This document shows, in pieces, positions 27,407-37,600 of a DNA stretch of 64,000 nucleotides (positions are counted from its first letter, which is position 1; each line of letters starts with the position of its first letter). The stretch comes from Affinundibacterium nitidum (GTDB lineage Bacteria; Pseudomonadota; Gammaproteobacteria; Burkholderiales; Burkholderiaceae_D), in NCBI RefSeq assembly GCF_014284155.1, contig NZ_JACOFZ010000007.1:62001-126000 (forward strand), in the 5' to 3' direction. Position numbers and translations under genes: made by a program. The notes beneath the pieces are model-generated. The model had not been told where the DNA came from, ran no database searches, and was given only the letters and a program-made list of their open reading frames with translations.

Positions 27407-29152
27407 ATGCAAGTCATTTCGCACATTCAGGCAACTTCCCATCTTGCCTCGCCTTCGCTTGGGAAATTTATTCATCGCTTTGTCTCATTGGCGGGCGTGA
27501 TAGGCGTTATTCTCTTAACGCTGCAAAGCGCACCGAGTCAGGCGGAAAAAGTGCGGGGCAAACCTGGTAGTACTGAGCTTATTGCCGCTGATCTCGTCTA
27601 CTACGCATCCGAGCGCGATACTTTGATGTCCATCTCCAAACAGTTCACTGACACCACTTCACATTGGGAAGCAATCGGCAAACGCAATCGGATTGGTAAT
27701 GAACGCGCTATCCCCATTGGTTCGGCCGTGATTATTCCTGCCGAACTGTTAGCGGAAGAAGCAGCACCAGCGCGCGTGGTTGCCTTAGCAGGGATAGTCT
27801 CAGCGACACTTAAAAATGGTCAAGAAGTCGCCATCGCCCTCAATAGCAGCATCAACGAAGGTACCCAAATTAATACTGGCAAAAATGGCTTTGTCACGCT
27901 CGCATTGGTCGACGACTCGAGAGTCTCCATCCCGTCCAACAGCCAAGCGATTTTGAATCGCTTACGCATCACCAAATTTACCAAGAGCCCGCGTACTGAA
28001 ATCAAATTATTAGATGGTCGCGTCGAATCACAAGTCACTAAGCTCGATGCCAATAGAGGTCGCTTTGAGGTACGTTCCAAGTTGGCGATTGCTGGTGTGC
28101 GCGGCACCCACTTCCGGGTCGGTGTCAATGACAATGGCATCGCGAACGAAGTGCTTGAAGGTGGTGTAGCGGCAGGCCAAGCCGAAAAATCGAATACCGT
28201 CATTCTTCCCGCAGGCCAAGGCAATATCGTCACACGTGAAGGTGTAGGCAAGCCTGTACCGCTGCTGCCAGCACCTACACTCGTCACTGGTTTCCAATTG
28301 CAAGAACGACCTCGTCTCAACTTCAACTTAAATCCGGTCGAAGGGGCCAGCGAATATCGTGCTCAAATTAGCAAAGATGTGCAAGCACAAAATGTGGTCG
28401 CAGAGAGCATCACGAAAGACCTCAAGTTTCAATTTAGCGATCTCGAGGATGGTGACTATTTTATTCGCATGACTGCCATCGACAGCAATCACCTAGAAGG
28501 CCTCCCTAACGTGACGCCTTTTAAACTCAAAGCTAAGCCAGAGCCGCCTTTCCCACTGCAACCGAAACATAAGGTGCGTTCACAAACCATCGAATTTAAA
28601 TGGGCACAAAGTATCGAGGCTAAGAGCTACCACTTACAAGTAGCAAGCGATGCACAGTTCAATCAAATCGTCTTAGATCAAAACCAAATTACTCTTGCGG
28701 AATTTAGTACCGACAAAATTAGTGTGGGGCAGTATTTTTGGCGCGTGGCGGCGGTTGCAGAGCGAACATCCGGCCCTGATCATGGTCCCTTCTCCAATCC
28801 ACAAAGTTTTAGCGTATTACCAGGTCAAAGCGTCAATGCATTTGTCGATAATGGCGCTAACCAGCTTCATTTCAGTTGGCCATCGGAACCTGGACAGCGC
28901 TTTCTAGTACAGATTGCCAACGAACCTGAATTCAAAAAACCGCTACTCAGTAAAGAGGTAAGCGATGCACAAGTGCAAATGCCACGCCCCGAATCAGGCA
29001 TCTATTACATTCGCGTTCGCGCCACCGATGCAGACCGTTTCATAGGTGCATTTTCCATGCCTCAGAAATTTGAAGTTGGTCTACGCTGGACAACTGGCAC
29101 TGGTGAAAGCTTGCAATCAACAAGTGGTGTTGTTCGTCCAAACGTTCAATGA
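27407..29152 (+). CDS. exported LysM/FecR-domain protein with fibronectin-like repeats
   Basis: The 581-residue product has an N-terminal hydrophobic segment (about 26-46), a LysM-like region (about 60-110, ERDTLMSISKQFTDTTSHWE), a FecR domain (about 130-270, including VRSKLAIAGVRGTHFRVGV) and C-terminal beta-sandwich repeats resembling FN3. It should be periplasmic or wall-bound, acting as a sensor or scaffold rather than a classic iron-citrate FecR, since no ECF sigma gene is adjacent. It lies between a response regulator and a CHASE2 kinase. Confidence 0.85.
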   Translation: MQVISHIQATSHLASPSLGKFIHRFVSLAGVIGVILLTLQSAPSQAEKVRGKPGSTELIAADLVYYASERDTLMSISKQFTDTTSHWEAIGKRNRIGNERAIPIGSAVIIPAELLAEEAAPARVVALAGIVSATLKNGQEVAIALNSSINEGTQINTGKNGFVTLALVDDSRVSIPSNSQAILNRLRITKFTKSPRTEIKLLDGRVESQVTKLDANRGRFEVRSKLAIAGVRGTHFRVGVNDNGIANEVLEGGVAAGQAEKSNTVILPAGQGNIVTREGVGKPVPLLPAPTLVTGFQLQERPRLNFNLNPVEGASEYRAQISKDVQAQNVVAESITKDLKFQFSDLEDGDYFIRMTAIDSNHLEGLPNVTPFKLKAKPEPPFPLQPKHKVRSQTIEFKWAQSIEAKSYHLQVASDAQFNQIVLDQNQITLAEFSTDKISVGQYFWRVAAVAERTSGPDHGPFSNPQSFSVLPGQSVNAFVDNGANQLHFSWPSEPGQRFLVQIANEPEFKKPLLSKEVSDAQVQMPRPESGIYYIRVRATDADRFIGAFSMPQKFEVGLRWTTGTGESLQSTSGVVRPNVQ

Positions 29153-29169
29153 AAAATTAAAGGATCAGC

Positions 29170-31623
29170 GTGGCCATCACTCGTTTCGCCAGCTCGGTAA
29201 AGTCTGCGTTTATGCGGCGTCATCTCGCCTTGCGAGAATGGTTGATATTGGCTATTGGTCTATTGATTCTTGCAGCGATACTCATTTTCAGTCAGAGTTT
29301 AAAACGATTCGATCAAAGTCTGTATGACAAACTTTTGCAAACCCAATCCAGAGCCGCTCGCAATGACATCGTCATTGTTGCCATCGACGATTTCAGTATT
29401 GCAGAACTAGGTAAATGGCCATGGCGACGCGATATCCACGCCCAACTTTTGCAGAAACTCAGCGTAGCCAAACCAAAAGCCATAGGCTTCGACGTTATCT
29501 TCGCGGAAGCTGAACACAGTAACTCCAGCAACCTCGTTACGGGCGACGCGCTGTTAGCTGCGGCAATGCAAAATGCCGGCAATGTCGTCATCCCCCTTGC
29601 CAATGTCGATGCGGGTAGTGGCTTGCAAGCAGGCTTACCAATACCCCTGTTTGCCAATGCGGTGAGAGGTGTGGGACACAATCATATTGAACTCGATGAC
29701 GACGGAGTCGCACGCAGCGTTTATCTCAAAGAAGGGACGCAAGGTCAATGGTGGCCACACTTCACGCTCAGTTTATATGACATTGGCCGAGGCTTGAATC
29801 GCGATATTAATTCGGTCGATTTAGCTGGCACCGTCATCCATGACCAAGAGTTTAGTTACAGCGCTGGCATCTGGCATCGCAATTGGCGCATGCATATTCC
29901 CTATTATGGAGGTAGCGGTCACTTTACGTCGATTCCCTACGTATCTGTGCTGCGCGGCGAAGTATCGAACGAAGTATTTCGGGATAAGTATGTGTTGATC
30001 GGTGCCACAGCTCAAGGTATGGCCGATGCTTTTCCAACACCGGTCACCTCAACAGAAGGAGTTTTATCCGGTGTTGAAATCAATGCCAATATCTTAGCGA
30101 GCTTACTCGACCAACGTAGCATTATGCCCGCCAACAATGCGCAAACGCTGGCCTTTACCGCTTTGATTTTGCTACTGGCACTGTCGAGTTTCCTGTTTGC
30201 GTCGCCACGCATTGCGCTTATCACAGTCTTAGGTTTGACTTTGTTTTGCGTGCTCAGTTGCGCCTTACTTCTGCATTTCGGATACTGGATTGCGCCCGGT
30301 GCCTCTATCGTGGTTTTGATCATCGCTTATCCGCTTTGGGGCTGGCGTCGCCTTGAGGCCGCCATCGTTTTCCTTGGTCAAGAATTTGTCTTGCTAGATC
30401 AAGAACCCAATCTATTACCGGAACCAAACGTCGAAATTGCTTCCAAAGACGGCATCCCCAGCCCAGCGCAAACACAAATTCAAGATCGGCTAGAACGTCA
30501 TATTCAAGCGATGCGAGCGGCCGTACGGCGCGTACGAGACTTGCGTCAATTTGTGACCGATAGCCTGCACAGCCTGCCCGATGCAACGATGGTGACCACG
30601 ATTGATGGCAATGTGGTTTTGACCAATCCTGCTGCAGTGGAATACTTTAAAAGCATAGGCATGCCGCATGTAATCGATACCTTGGTCCCCTATCTATTCT
30701 CAAATATGAGCCAGCCTCATACCGAGTATTTAGTGCAACCACAACAGTTTAGTTGGTGGCATATTCTCGACCTCGATCAAACTGAATTGCTGAGCAAAGG
30801 TGTTGAAGTCGAAGACCCGAAAGGCCGCGATCTGATTATCAAGAGTGCCCCCTGCTACACCAGCAAAAAAGTCTTGATCGGTTGGATCATCAGCTTGATC
30901 GACATCTCCGAAATTCGCCAAGCAGAGCGTCGTCGTGATGAGATGCTGCATTTCATTTCTCACGATATGCGAGCCCCGCAAGCATCGATTTTGGCTTTGA
31001 TCGAGATGCAAAAAAATCCCGATACGGCAATTGAACATCAAGAGTTTTTGAAACGCATAGAAAAAGCATCCAATACCACCTTAAGTCTCGCGGATAGTTT
31101 TGTACATCTCGCCCATGCGGAGGCGACCGAATATCGCTTCCAAGAGGTCGACTTACAAGATCTCTTGATCGACGCCACAGAAGAAATGTGGACCTTGGCG
31201 AAAAATAAACGGATCACCTTACACAATGACATTCCTGAGGGTGAATATCCGGTACGCGTAGACCGCAGCTTGATGACCCGCGTTCTGACCAATCTCTTAT
31301 CCAACGCGATCAAATACAGTCCGACCGATACCACCGTGACCTGCAGCTTAGGCTTCACCACACGAAATCTGAACGACTATGTGGTGTGTACGATTCAAGA
31401 CCAAGGCTACGGCATTGCCCGTGCTGATCAAAGCCGTTTATTCCAACGCTTCCAACGTTTTAGCTTTGGACGCGGTCCCGATCAAATCAAAAATGATGGC
31501 GTTGGCCTCGGGATGGTATTTGTGAAAACCGTCATCGACCGCCACTTTGCGCAAATTCGCTTTACCAGCATCCCTGGCGAAGGCACCTGCTTTACCATCG
31601 AAATTCCAGCAAATGGTATCTAA
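29170..31623 (+). CDS. CHASE2-domain sensor histidine kinase
   Basis: The 817-residue product has one N-terminal membrane helix, a large periplasmic CHASE2 domain (about 60-310, IVIVAIDDFSIAELGKWPW), three membrane helices (about 325-400), a PAS-like region, then HisKA with phosphorylated histidine at about 598 (HFISHDMRAPQ) and HATPase_c (NLLSNAIKYSP, and the G-rich GVGLGMVFVK). The GTG start at 29170 follows AAAGGA. It probably signals to the response regulator at 26657-27349. Confidence 0.92.
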   Translation: MAITRFASSVKSAFMRRHLALREWLILAIGLLILAAILIFSQSLKRFDQSLYDKLLQTQSRAARNDIVIVAIDDFSIAELGKWPWRRDIHAQLLQKLSVAKPKAIGFDVIFAEAEHSNSSNLVTGDALLAAAMQNAGNVVIPLANVDAGSGLQAGLPIPLFANAVRGVGHNHIELDDDGVARSVYLKEGTQGQWWPHFTLSLYDIGRGLNRDINSVDLAGTVIHDQEFSYSAGIWHRNWRMHIPYYGGSGHFTSIPYVSVLRGEVSNEVFRDKYVLIGATAQGMADAFPTPVTSTEGVLSGVEINANILASLLDQRSIMPANNAQTLAFTALILLLALSSFLFASPRIALITVLGLTLFCVLSCALLLHFGYWIAPGASIVVLIIAYPLWGWRRLEAAIVFLGQEFVLLDQEPNLLPEPNVEIASKDGIPSPAQTQIQDRLERHIQAMRAAVRRVRDLRQFVTDSLHSLPDATMVTTIDGNVVLTNPAAVEYFKSIGMPHVIDTLVPYLFSNMSQPHTEYLVQPQQFSWWHILDLDQTELLSKGVEVEDPKGRDLIIKSAPCYTSKKVLIGWIISLIDISEIRQAERRRDEMLHFISHDMRAPQASILALIEMQKNPDTAIEHQEFLKRIEKASNTTLSLADSFVHLAHAEATEYRFQEVDLQDLLIDATEEMWTLAKNKRITLHNDIPEGEYPVRVDRSLMTRVLTNLLSNAIKYSPTDTTVTCSLGFTTRNLNDYVVCTIQDQGYGIARADQSRLFQRFQRFSFGRGPDQIKNDGVGLGMVFVKTVIDRHFAQIRFTSIPGEGTCFTIEIPANGI

Positions 31624-31713
31624 ATAACAATTGATTTTACTCAAGATTCGGCCCGTGTCGATGAAAGCCGGCTTGAGTCGCGCTATAATGCAGGCCTTCA
31701 CTCGAAAATCATT

Positions 31714-32988
31714 ATGCAATTACTCGCCGTCGGCCTTAACCACACGACTGCACCTCTCGCTTTACGCGAGAAGGTAGCCTTCTCGCCTGAGCAAATTTCT
31801 CAGGCGGTGGTGGGCGCACGTGCATGGTTTGCGCGTAATGGTTCCCAGCAAGCTTCAGAAACGGCGGTGTTGTCGACCTGTAATCGCACTGAGTTGTATG
31901 CGGTAGCCGATGTCGCTAATCCTATCGACACCACAGCACAATTCTTAGCCGATTTTCACAAGCTGCCCTACCAAGATTTACGCCATCATCTTTACACACT
32001 GCCACAAGACAATGCCGTGCGCCACGCTTTCCGCGTAGCCTCTGGCTTGGATTCTATGGTGCTCGGTGAACCGCAGATTTTGGGACAAATGAAAGATGCC
32101 GTGCGTCAAGCCGAAGAAGCTGGTGGTCTTGGCACTTATCTGCACCAACTGTTTCAACGCACTTTTGCGGTGGCAAAAGAAGTCAGAAGCACGACAGAAA
32201 TCGGCGCACATAGCGTTTCCATGGCAGCTGCAGCCGTGCGCTTATCTCAACGCATCTTCGATAAGATCGCCGATCAAAACATTCTGTTTATCGGCGCGGG
32301 TGAAATGATCGAATTATGCGCGACGCACTTCGCCGCACAGAATCCAAAGAACATCACCATCGCCAACCGCACCTTAGAGCGCGGTGAGAATTTGGCGAAC
32401 CGATTTAACGGTAAAGCGATACGCTTAGCCGATGTACCGAACCGCTTGCACGAGTTTGATATCGTTATCTCTTGTACCGCGTCCACCTTGCCAATTTTGG
32501 GTTTGGGCTTAGTTGAACGCGCCATCAAAGCACGTAAGCATCGCCCGATTTTCATGGTCGACCTTGCCGTACCACGTGATATTGAATCGGAAGTGGCACA
32601 ACTCGACGACGTGTTTTTGTACACCGTGGATGACTTAGCAAGCGTCGTACAAAGCGGTTTAGAAAACCGCCATGCTGCTGTCGCGCAAGCGGAAGCAATT
32701 ATCGAAACGCGCGTGCAATCGTTTATGCATTGGGTCGATGGTCGTCACGTGGTCCCTGTGATTCAAGACTTACACGAGACCAGCGAATTAGTCCGCCAAC
32801 ACGAACTCGAACGCGCGCGCAAAATGCTAGCCCGCGGTGAAGATGTGGAAGCTGTGCTCGAAGCACTTTCTAAAGGCATCACCGCCAAGTTCTTGCATGG
32901 CCCGCAACAGGCTTTGCATCAAGCACAAGGTGAAGAGCGCGCCCATCTGGTTCGCTTACTGCCGCAACTCTTCCGCACCAAACGTTAG
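31714..32988 (+). CDS. hemA: glutamyl-tRNA reductase
   Basis: The 424-residue product has the catalytic cysteine in [10 protein letters not shown] (56), the tRNA/NADPH-binding core with [15 protein letters not shown], and [12 protein letters not shown]. It reduces Glu-tRNA to glutamate-1-semialdehyde, the first step of C5-pathway haem synthesis. The usual partner prfA follows after about 190 bases. Confidence 0.97.
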   Translation: MQLLAVGLNHTTAPLALREKVAFSPEQISQAVVGARAWFARNGSQQASETAVLSTCNRTELYAVADVANPIDTTAQFLADFHKLPYQDLRHHLYTLPQDNAVRHAFRVASGLDSMVLGEPQILGQMKDAVRQAEEAGGLGTYLHQLFQRTFAVAKEVRSTTEIGAHSVSMAAAAVRLSQRIFDKIADQNILFIGAGEMIELCATHFAAQNPKNITIANRTLERGENLANRFNGKAIRLADVPNRLHEFDIVISCTASTLPILGLGLVERAIKARKHRPIFMVDLAVPRDIESEVAQLDDVFLYTVDDLASVVQSGLENRHAAVAQAEAIIETRVQSFMHWVDGRHVVPVIQDLHETSELVRQHELERARKMLARGEDVEAVLEALSKGITAKFLHGPQQALHQAQGEERAHLVRLLPQLFRTKR

Positions 32989-33176
32989 CTAGGCTAGTTC
33001 CATCTCAACATGGACTGGCCGACTTGTGTTTGACCTCATTTTCCCAGTTCCATACTTAAGATTTTTTCGAATCTGACGCCGGTGGTAGTGCGAATAAGAC
33101 GCCACCGAATCGTGATACCAGCCAACGATTCGAACCCCAATACAATCATCAAGCTATAGAAGATAAAGAGCACATC

Positions 33177-34256
33177 ATGAAACCATCGATGCTACAAAAA
33201 TTAGATCAACTTTCCGAACGCTTGGTCGAAGTTGGTCAACTCTTGGTGCAAGAAGGCGTCACCAATGATATGGACAACTATCGCAAGCTCAATCGCGAAC
33301 ATGCCGAGCTTGAACCATTGGTTGCGCTGTATAACAACTATCAACAGGCGCAAAACGACATCATCGAAGCGCAAGAGATGCTCAACGATCCTGAGATGAA
33401 AGAGTTTGCGCAAGAAGAGATCAGCGCGGCTAAAGAACGTATCGAAGGCTTGCAGCGCGATTTGCAAACCATGCTGTTGCCGAAAGACCCTAACGATGAG
33501 CGCAATATCTTGCTCGAGATTCGTGCAGGTACTGGCGGTGACGAAGCAGCCCTGTTTGCAGGCGACTTACTACGCATGTACACCCGCTTCGCAGAACGCA
33601 ATCGCTGGCAAATCGAAGTGATGTCGGAGTCTGCATCTGAACTCGGCGGCTACAAAGAAGTCATCATCCGTATCGCAGGTTTTGGAGCTTACTCCAAGCT
33701 CAAATTTGAATCGGGCGGCCATCGTGTACAGCGCGTGCCAGCGACAGAAACCCAAGGTCGTATTCACACTTCAGCATGCACCGTCGCCGTCATGCCAGAA
33801 GCCGATGAATTAGTCGACGTGGTCATTAACAACGCCGATCTCCGTATTGATACTTTCCGCGCTTCTGGTGCCGGTGGTCAGCACATTAATAAAACAGATT
33901 CTGCAGTACGTTTGACGCATATTCCGACAGGCATTGTGGTCGAATGCCAAGACGGCCGTAGCCAACACCAAAACAAAGCACAAGCGATGCGCGTATTGGC
34001 GACCCGTATCATGGACGGCCAGTTGCGCAAGAAGCAAGCAGAAGAAGCGGCCACGCGTAAGAGCCTGATCGGCTCAGGCGACCGCAGCGAACGCATCCGC
34101 ACGTACAACTATCCACAAGGCCGCATGACCGATCACCGCATCAACCTCACTCTGTACAAACTCGATTTCATCATGGATGGTGATTTAGTGGAATTGACTA
34201 ATGCTTTGGTGGCGGAACATCAGGCGGAGTTGTTGGCTAGTTTGGGCGATGATTAA
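33177..34256 (+). CDS. prfA: peptide chain release factor 1
   Basis: The 359-residue product has the RF1 codon-recognition tripeptide PAT (188-190) and GGQ motif (233-235, [15 protein letters not shown]), identifying it as RF1 (UAA/UAG) rather than RF2. The order hemA-prfA is standard. The methyltransferase gene prmC, which usually follows and modifies the GGQ glutamine, is not found downstream; an HD-domain gene comes instead. Confidence 0.97.
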   Translation: MKPSMLQKLDQLSERLVEVGQLLVQEGVTNDMDNYRKLNREHAELEPLVALYNNYQQAQNDIIEAQEMLNDPEMKEFAQEEISAAKERIEGLQRDLQTMLLPKDPNDERNILLEIRAGTGGDEAALFAGDLLRMYTRFAERNRWQIEVMSESASELGGYKEVIIRIAGFGAYSKLKFESGGHRVQRVPATETQGRIHTSACTVAVMPEADELVDVVINNADLRIDTFRASGAGGQHINKTDSAVRLTHIPTGIVVECQDGRSQHQNKAQAMRVLATRIMDGQLRKKQAEEAATRKSLIGSGDRSERIRTYNYPQGRMTDHRINLTLYKLDFIMDGDLVELTNALVAEHQAELLASLGDD

Positions 34257-34436
34257 AGTTTAGAATTGCCTCGAGCGCTCTTTCAATAGATAAGGTGCGC
34301 TCCGGGGCTGCTCCATTGGTAGCGCACGTCAGTTAGGCGAAGACACTGGGTAAGCTTGATACATTTCATATTGAAGAACTAGTTGGCGTTTTCGCCCTGT
34401 ACCACTCAAAATTAAATTTACTTCTTCAAGCCACTT

Positions 34437-35057
34437 ATGCAAACCAATCCACTCATTCAAAGACTCACTTTTTTGAGTGAAATTGATCGCCTAAAATCAG
34501 TCATTCGGCAATCTCCGATACTTGACCAAAGCCGTAAGGAAAACAGCGCGGAACACTCTTGGCACGTAGCCATGTTCGCATTGCTCTTGCAGGATTATGC
34601 AAGCAGCAGCGTCAACATTGAACGCGTTATTAAGATGCTCCTCATCCACGACGTAGTCGAAGTCGACGTCGGAGATACGCCTATTCATGGAGGTTCATCA
34701 CCAGACGAACAACATTACCTTGAAACTCAGGCGGCCAATCGGCTCTTTGGTCTACTCCCCAAAGAGCAGGCTGCAGAGCTCTTGGCGCTATGGCACGAAT
34801 TTGAAGAGGCACAGTCTGAAGATGCACTATTCGCAAAAGCATTAGATCGAATACAACCATTGCTCGCCAATGTTAGCACCGGCGGTGGGACTTGGACCGA
34901 AAGCAATGTCACACTCGAACAGGTGTTACAGCGGTACGGTCCTACGATTGAGCGCGGATGTCCTGCGCTATGGAGTATCTGCAAGCAATTGTCTGAAGAA
35001 CACTTTGCAATATCCAAACATCCAACGACTACGACCACATCGACTTCAATGAAGTAG
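34437..35057 (+). CDS. HD-domain hydrolase (YfbR/COG1896-like)
   Basis: The 206-residue product contains the metal-binding pattern of HD phosphohydrolases: an early histidine in ENSAEHSWHVAMFALLL and the HD pair in MLLIHDVVEVDVGDTPIHGG. Members of this group include 5'-nucleotidase-like enzymes acting on deoxynucleoside monophosphates; the substrate here is unknown. It lies about 180 bases after prfA. Confidence 0.85.
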   Translation: MQTNPLIQRLTFLSEIDRLKSVIRQSPILDQSRKENSAEHSWHVAMFALLLQDYASSSVNIERVIKMLLIHDVVEVDVGDTPIHGGSSPDEQHYLETQAANRLFGLLPKEQAAELLALWHEFEEAQSEDALFAKALDRIQPLLANVSTGGGTWTESNVTLEQVLQRYGPTIERGCPALWSICKQLSEEHFAISKHPTTTTTSTSMK

Positions 35058-35156
35058 TTTAAGAAACTTGGCAAAAAGATCTTTGATGTGTAATTCAAGG
35101 GTTCGACGATCAATGGTTTAGAGTGCACCATTTAATCTTTTAAGTTAGGTCTGTAG

Positions 35157-35696
35157 ATGCCACAACGCCATTTCTTCGCAACAGCTGACGATCTGTTGTC
35201 TTTGTTCGAGCTAGTTGAGAAAAAACATAGTATTTGCTATGTACTTACGGGCCTTTTCGATCAACAGGAACGAACCAATTTCACCACCGGAACCTCATTA
35301 CCAACGCTTCGAGCTACTGCGAAAGAATCGTCATTAATGTGTCCAACATACTTAGTTATGCTGAAGAATTTGGCCATCAATGTACGGAGCGTCGTGCAAA
35401 CAGATGGCAGTGTTCTATACTCGGTTGATCAACTATTGAATCCCGATAGCATTACATTTACTCATGGTGGAATGTTTTCTCATGAAGTCCTCATCTCAGG
35501 GAGAGTTGCAACTGTATCTAGCACACCAACATCGAGATCACTACACTCGACCTTTTCCAATGCGATCGCAAAACTCTTCACCCGCGTGAATACGTTTTAT
35601 GTTGGACCAGTTGCCCTGGGTCTACTTCGCCAAGGATGTCGCCTTACAAATGCCGTGCAATCGCCACAGGAATTCGACCTCGAAAAACCGATCTAA
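35157..35696 (+). CDS. unknown protein
   Basis: The 179-residue product begins MPQRHFFATADDLLSLFELVE. It is soluble, with no signal peptide or membrane segment, and I recognise no family. The last third (about 130-160) is likely alpha-helical (SLHSTFSNAIAKLFTRVNTF). It follows the HD hydrolase by about 100 bases and precedes a small secreted protein; codon use looks less regular than in the core genes, which may mark an acquired segment. Confidence 0.55.
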   Translation: MPQRHFFATADDLLSLFELVEKKHSICYVLTGLFDQQERTNFTTGTSLPTLRATAKESSLMCPTYLVMLKNLAINVRSVVQTDGSVLYSVDQLLNPDSITFTHGGMFSHEVLISGRVATVSSTPTSRSLHSTFSNAIAKLFTRVNTFYVGPVALGLLRQGCRLTNAVQSPQEFDLEKPI

Positions 35697-35881
35697 CCCT
35701 TTGGAGCCTGTGCAACTCGCTCTATTCGAACTCGACTCACCAATCATGAATCCATTTCAAATCGGTTCAAATTTCGTTGAACCGTTAATGCCAGTCTATA
35801 TCGATTTAGAATCAATGGGTTGAATAGAAAGTGTGAAGTTATCAACTACAACCGACTCTACATCGAACTAAGGAGATTTCT

Positions 35882-36352
35882 ATGCAAAGTGTTATCCACC
35901 AACTGAAAGCGTTCTGTAAACTCTTCTCGCCAAAATTTCGTCAGTCTCGTGCCGAACGCTCACAGAAATCATTGTGGATTGCGGCCGTATTCGCCTTGAT
36001 CTCCTCACTAGCCATTGCTCAGGTTCCAACGCAAGCGACTGTAAGTGCCTCAGAGGTGCTAGGCACATGGAAAGTAGATCTACGTCCGACCCCAGATGCC
36101 GCGCCCTACTTTCAAGAATTTGTCGTAACAAAGATTAACCCCAACAACACCTTTGAAGGCACGTTCTACGGCGCACCGATCACCCAAGGAAGAATCAATA
36201 CAACGTGGGGAGCGGTACGCATCGCATTTGTTACCGCAGACCAGTCTGGCCCCTACAATCATTCTGCCGTGCTCAAAGGAGGTCATATGGAAGGCCTTAC
36301 CAACTCAACTGGACGCGAATTTCTTGCTTATTGGTCTGCGGTAAAGCAATGA
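35882..36352 (+). CDS. small exported protein of unknown function
   Basis: The 156-residue product has an atypically long N-terminal region with a hydrophobic segment at about residues 31-47 (SLWIAAVFALISSLAIA) that could be a signal peptide. The mature part (EVLGTWKVDLRPTP, NTFEGTFYGAPI) is beta-rich and resembles a small lipocalin-like or avidin-like barrel by pattern only. AAGGAG sits about 7 bases before the ATG. No family recognised. Confidence 0.6.
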   Translation: MQSVIHQLKAFCKLFSPKFRQSRAERSQKSLWIAAVFALISSLAIAQVPTQATVSASEVLGTWKVDLRPTPDAAPYFQEFVVTKINPNNTFEGTFYGAPITQGRINTTWGAVRIAFVTADQSGPYNHSAVLKGGHMEGLTNSTGREFLAYWSAVKQ

Positions 36353-36506
36353 TGGGTAGATGCAATATTACGTAACAAGAACCCTCGCAGAAAATAAGTC
36401 AATTTCACTTAAATGAACTTTAATCTGCGCGAGTTGCCGTCACAAAATAGGAGGCGTCTGAGATCCGCTTACCTAAGAGAAATTCGCAATGCACTAGGCA
36501 CCACTT

Positions 36507-36983
36507 TCACTCCTTCTCAGGAGGCCATCGCTTCACTTCAATCAGCATCGTCGCCCCATCACTCTTACGCTTATGATCAAGACGCACGCTCAAATCCTTT
36601 TCAAGAAAGCTGCTTTCATAAATATTGATACTAATGTCTTGTAAATTCACTTGCACATTTGGTTCAAACGGGTCTTTCCCCTGCAAACAGGCCAAAATGC
36701 GTCTGAAATTCATCTCTGGAAACTCGGTCGACGAATGGCGCGACAGATAGGTGCAAAAAGCTTTCGCTCCCTCACTTTGATCGTGAGAACAACTTTTCTC
36801 CCCTATCGAGATCGTGTTGCCCGTTTTTCTCACGCCCCAGAACGTCGTCAATTCGACAAAGCTCGGTTTTCCTTCAATGCTTGAGTTCGCAAATTGACTT
36901 AAGTTTGTACACAACTCTTGATTACTGGCGCAGACCGGAAGCGATACTAGAATCAGTAAGGACAAAAACATAGGGCGTTTCAA
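36507..36983 (-). CDS. small exported protein with conserved cysteines, unknown function
   Basis: The 158-residue product has a signal peptide (MKRPMFLSLLILVSLPVCAS) and several cysteines in the mature part (NQELCTNL, GEKSCSHD, GAKAFCTYL, RILACLQG), suggesting disulfides in the periplasm. No family recognised. It is transcribed against the two unknown genes before it. Confidence 0.6.
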   Translation of the reverse strand: MKRPMFLSLLILVSLPVCASNQELCTNLSQFANSSIEGKPSFVELTTFWGVRKTGNTISIGEKSCSHDQSEGAKAFCTYLSRHSSTEFPEMNFRRILACLQGKDPFEPNVQVNLQDISINIYESSFLEKDLSVRLDHKRKSDGATMLIEVKRWPPEKE

Positions 36984-37027
36984 AACATGCTCCGAATGAT
37001 GATTGATAATCTACACTGTAATCTAAA

Positions 37028-37591
37028 TCAACAAGCTTTAACACACTTTGTATTCGGAAAATAATCACTGACCACACCATCCTGCATCTCCACATGGCAG
37101 CATTTCAATACCTTATCTTTCAACATGCTGCGTGCGCGGCTGACGCGACTCTTGATTGCCGATAGGCTGACACCTTCACGCTCTGCAAGTTCACGCATTC
37201 CTATGCCATCGAGCTCGCTTGCCAATAAGCTGTCGCGATAGATCGGCGCGAGTTGCTCGGCAAATGGTCGCAGGCAGAGTGCGAGTTTGCTATGCAGTTC
37301 TAGTTCATTTTCTTCTGATATCCAATGCGATTCGTCGAGTTCGACATGGGGTTCTGCTTGCGCACGATAGTGATCAATCACGGTCGTGCGCGCCGCAGTG
37401 TAAAGCCATGCAGTGACATTCGCAATCGTCTTTCCGGAGCGATGCGACTGCAGCGCTTTGACAAAAATATCTTGTAGCAGATCGTCTGCCACACTCGCAT
37501 CAGATACATGGCGTCGCAAGAAACTGCGCAACTGCTGGCGCAAGGCTAGGTAGGCGGTTCCGAGCTCAGGTGATGTAGCTGCAGCAAGCAA
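37028..37591 (-). CDS. sigZ: SigZ-like ECF RNA polymerase sigma factor with cysteine-rich tail
   Basis: The 187-residue product has sigma region 2 (DASVADDLLQDIFVKALQS, TAWLYTAARTTVIDHYR) and region 4 (GIGMRELAEREGVSLSAIKS). A 25-residue C-terminal tail contains KCCHVEM and ends in TKCVKAC, typical of SigZ-type factors, and might sense metal or redox. The start is TTG at 37591 with GGAG five bases before it; no ATG fits. It begins 9 bases after the stop of the ArsI-like gene, so the two form a bicistron. No anti-sigma gene is adjacent. Confidence 0.85.
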   Translation of the reverse strand: MLAAATSPELGTAYLALRQQLRSFLRRHVSDASVADDLLQDIFVKALQSHRSGKTIANVTAWLYTAARTTVIDHYRAQAEPHVELDESHWISEENELELHSKLALCLRPFAEQLAPIYRDSLLASELDGIGMRELAEREGVSLSAIKSRVSRARSMLKDKVLKCCHVEMQDGVVSDYFPNTKCVKAC

Positions 37592-37600
37592 GGGGACTCC

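Noticed and set aside
32989-33176. CGGTGG...CCACCG inverted repeat between hemA and prfA as a terminator.
   Set aside because: The loop is long and there is no T run; the two genes are more likely transcribed together.
35599-35823. A 74-codon frame overlapping the end of the 179-residue unknown gene.
   Set aside because: It overlaps the better supported frame by almost 100 bases, with no ribosome-binding site.
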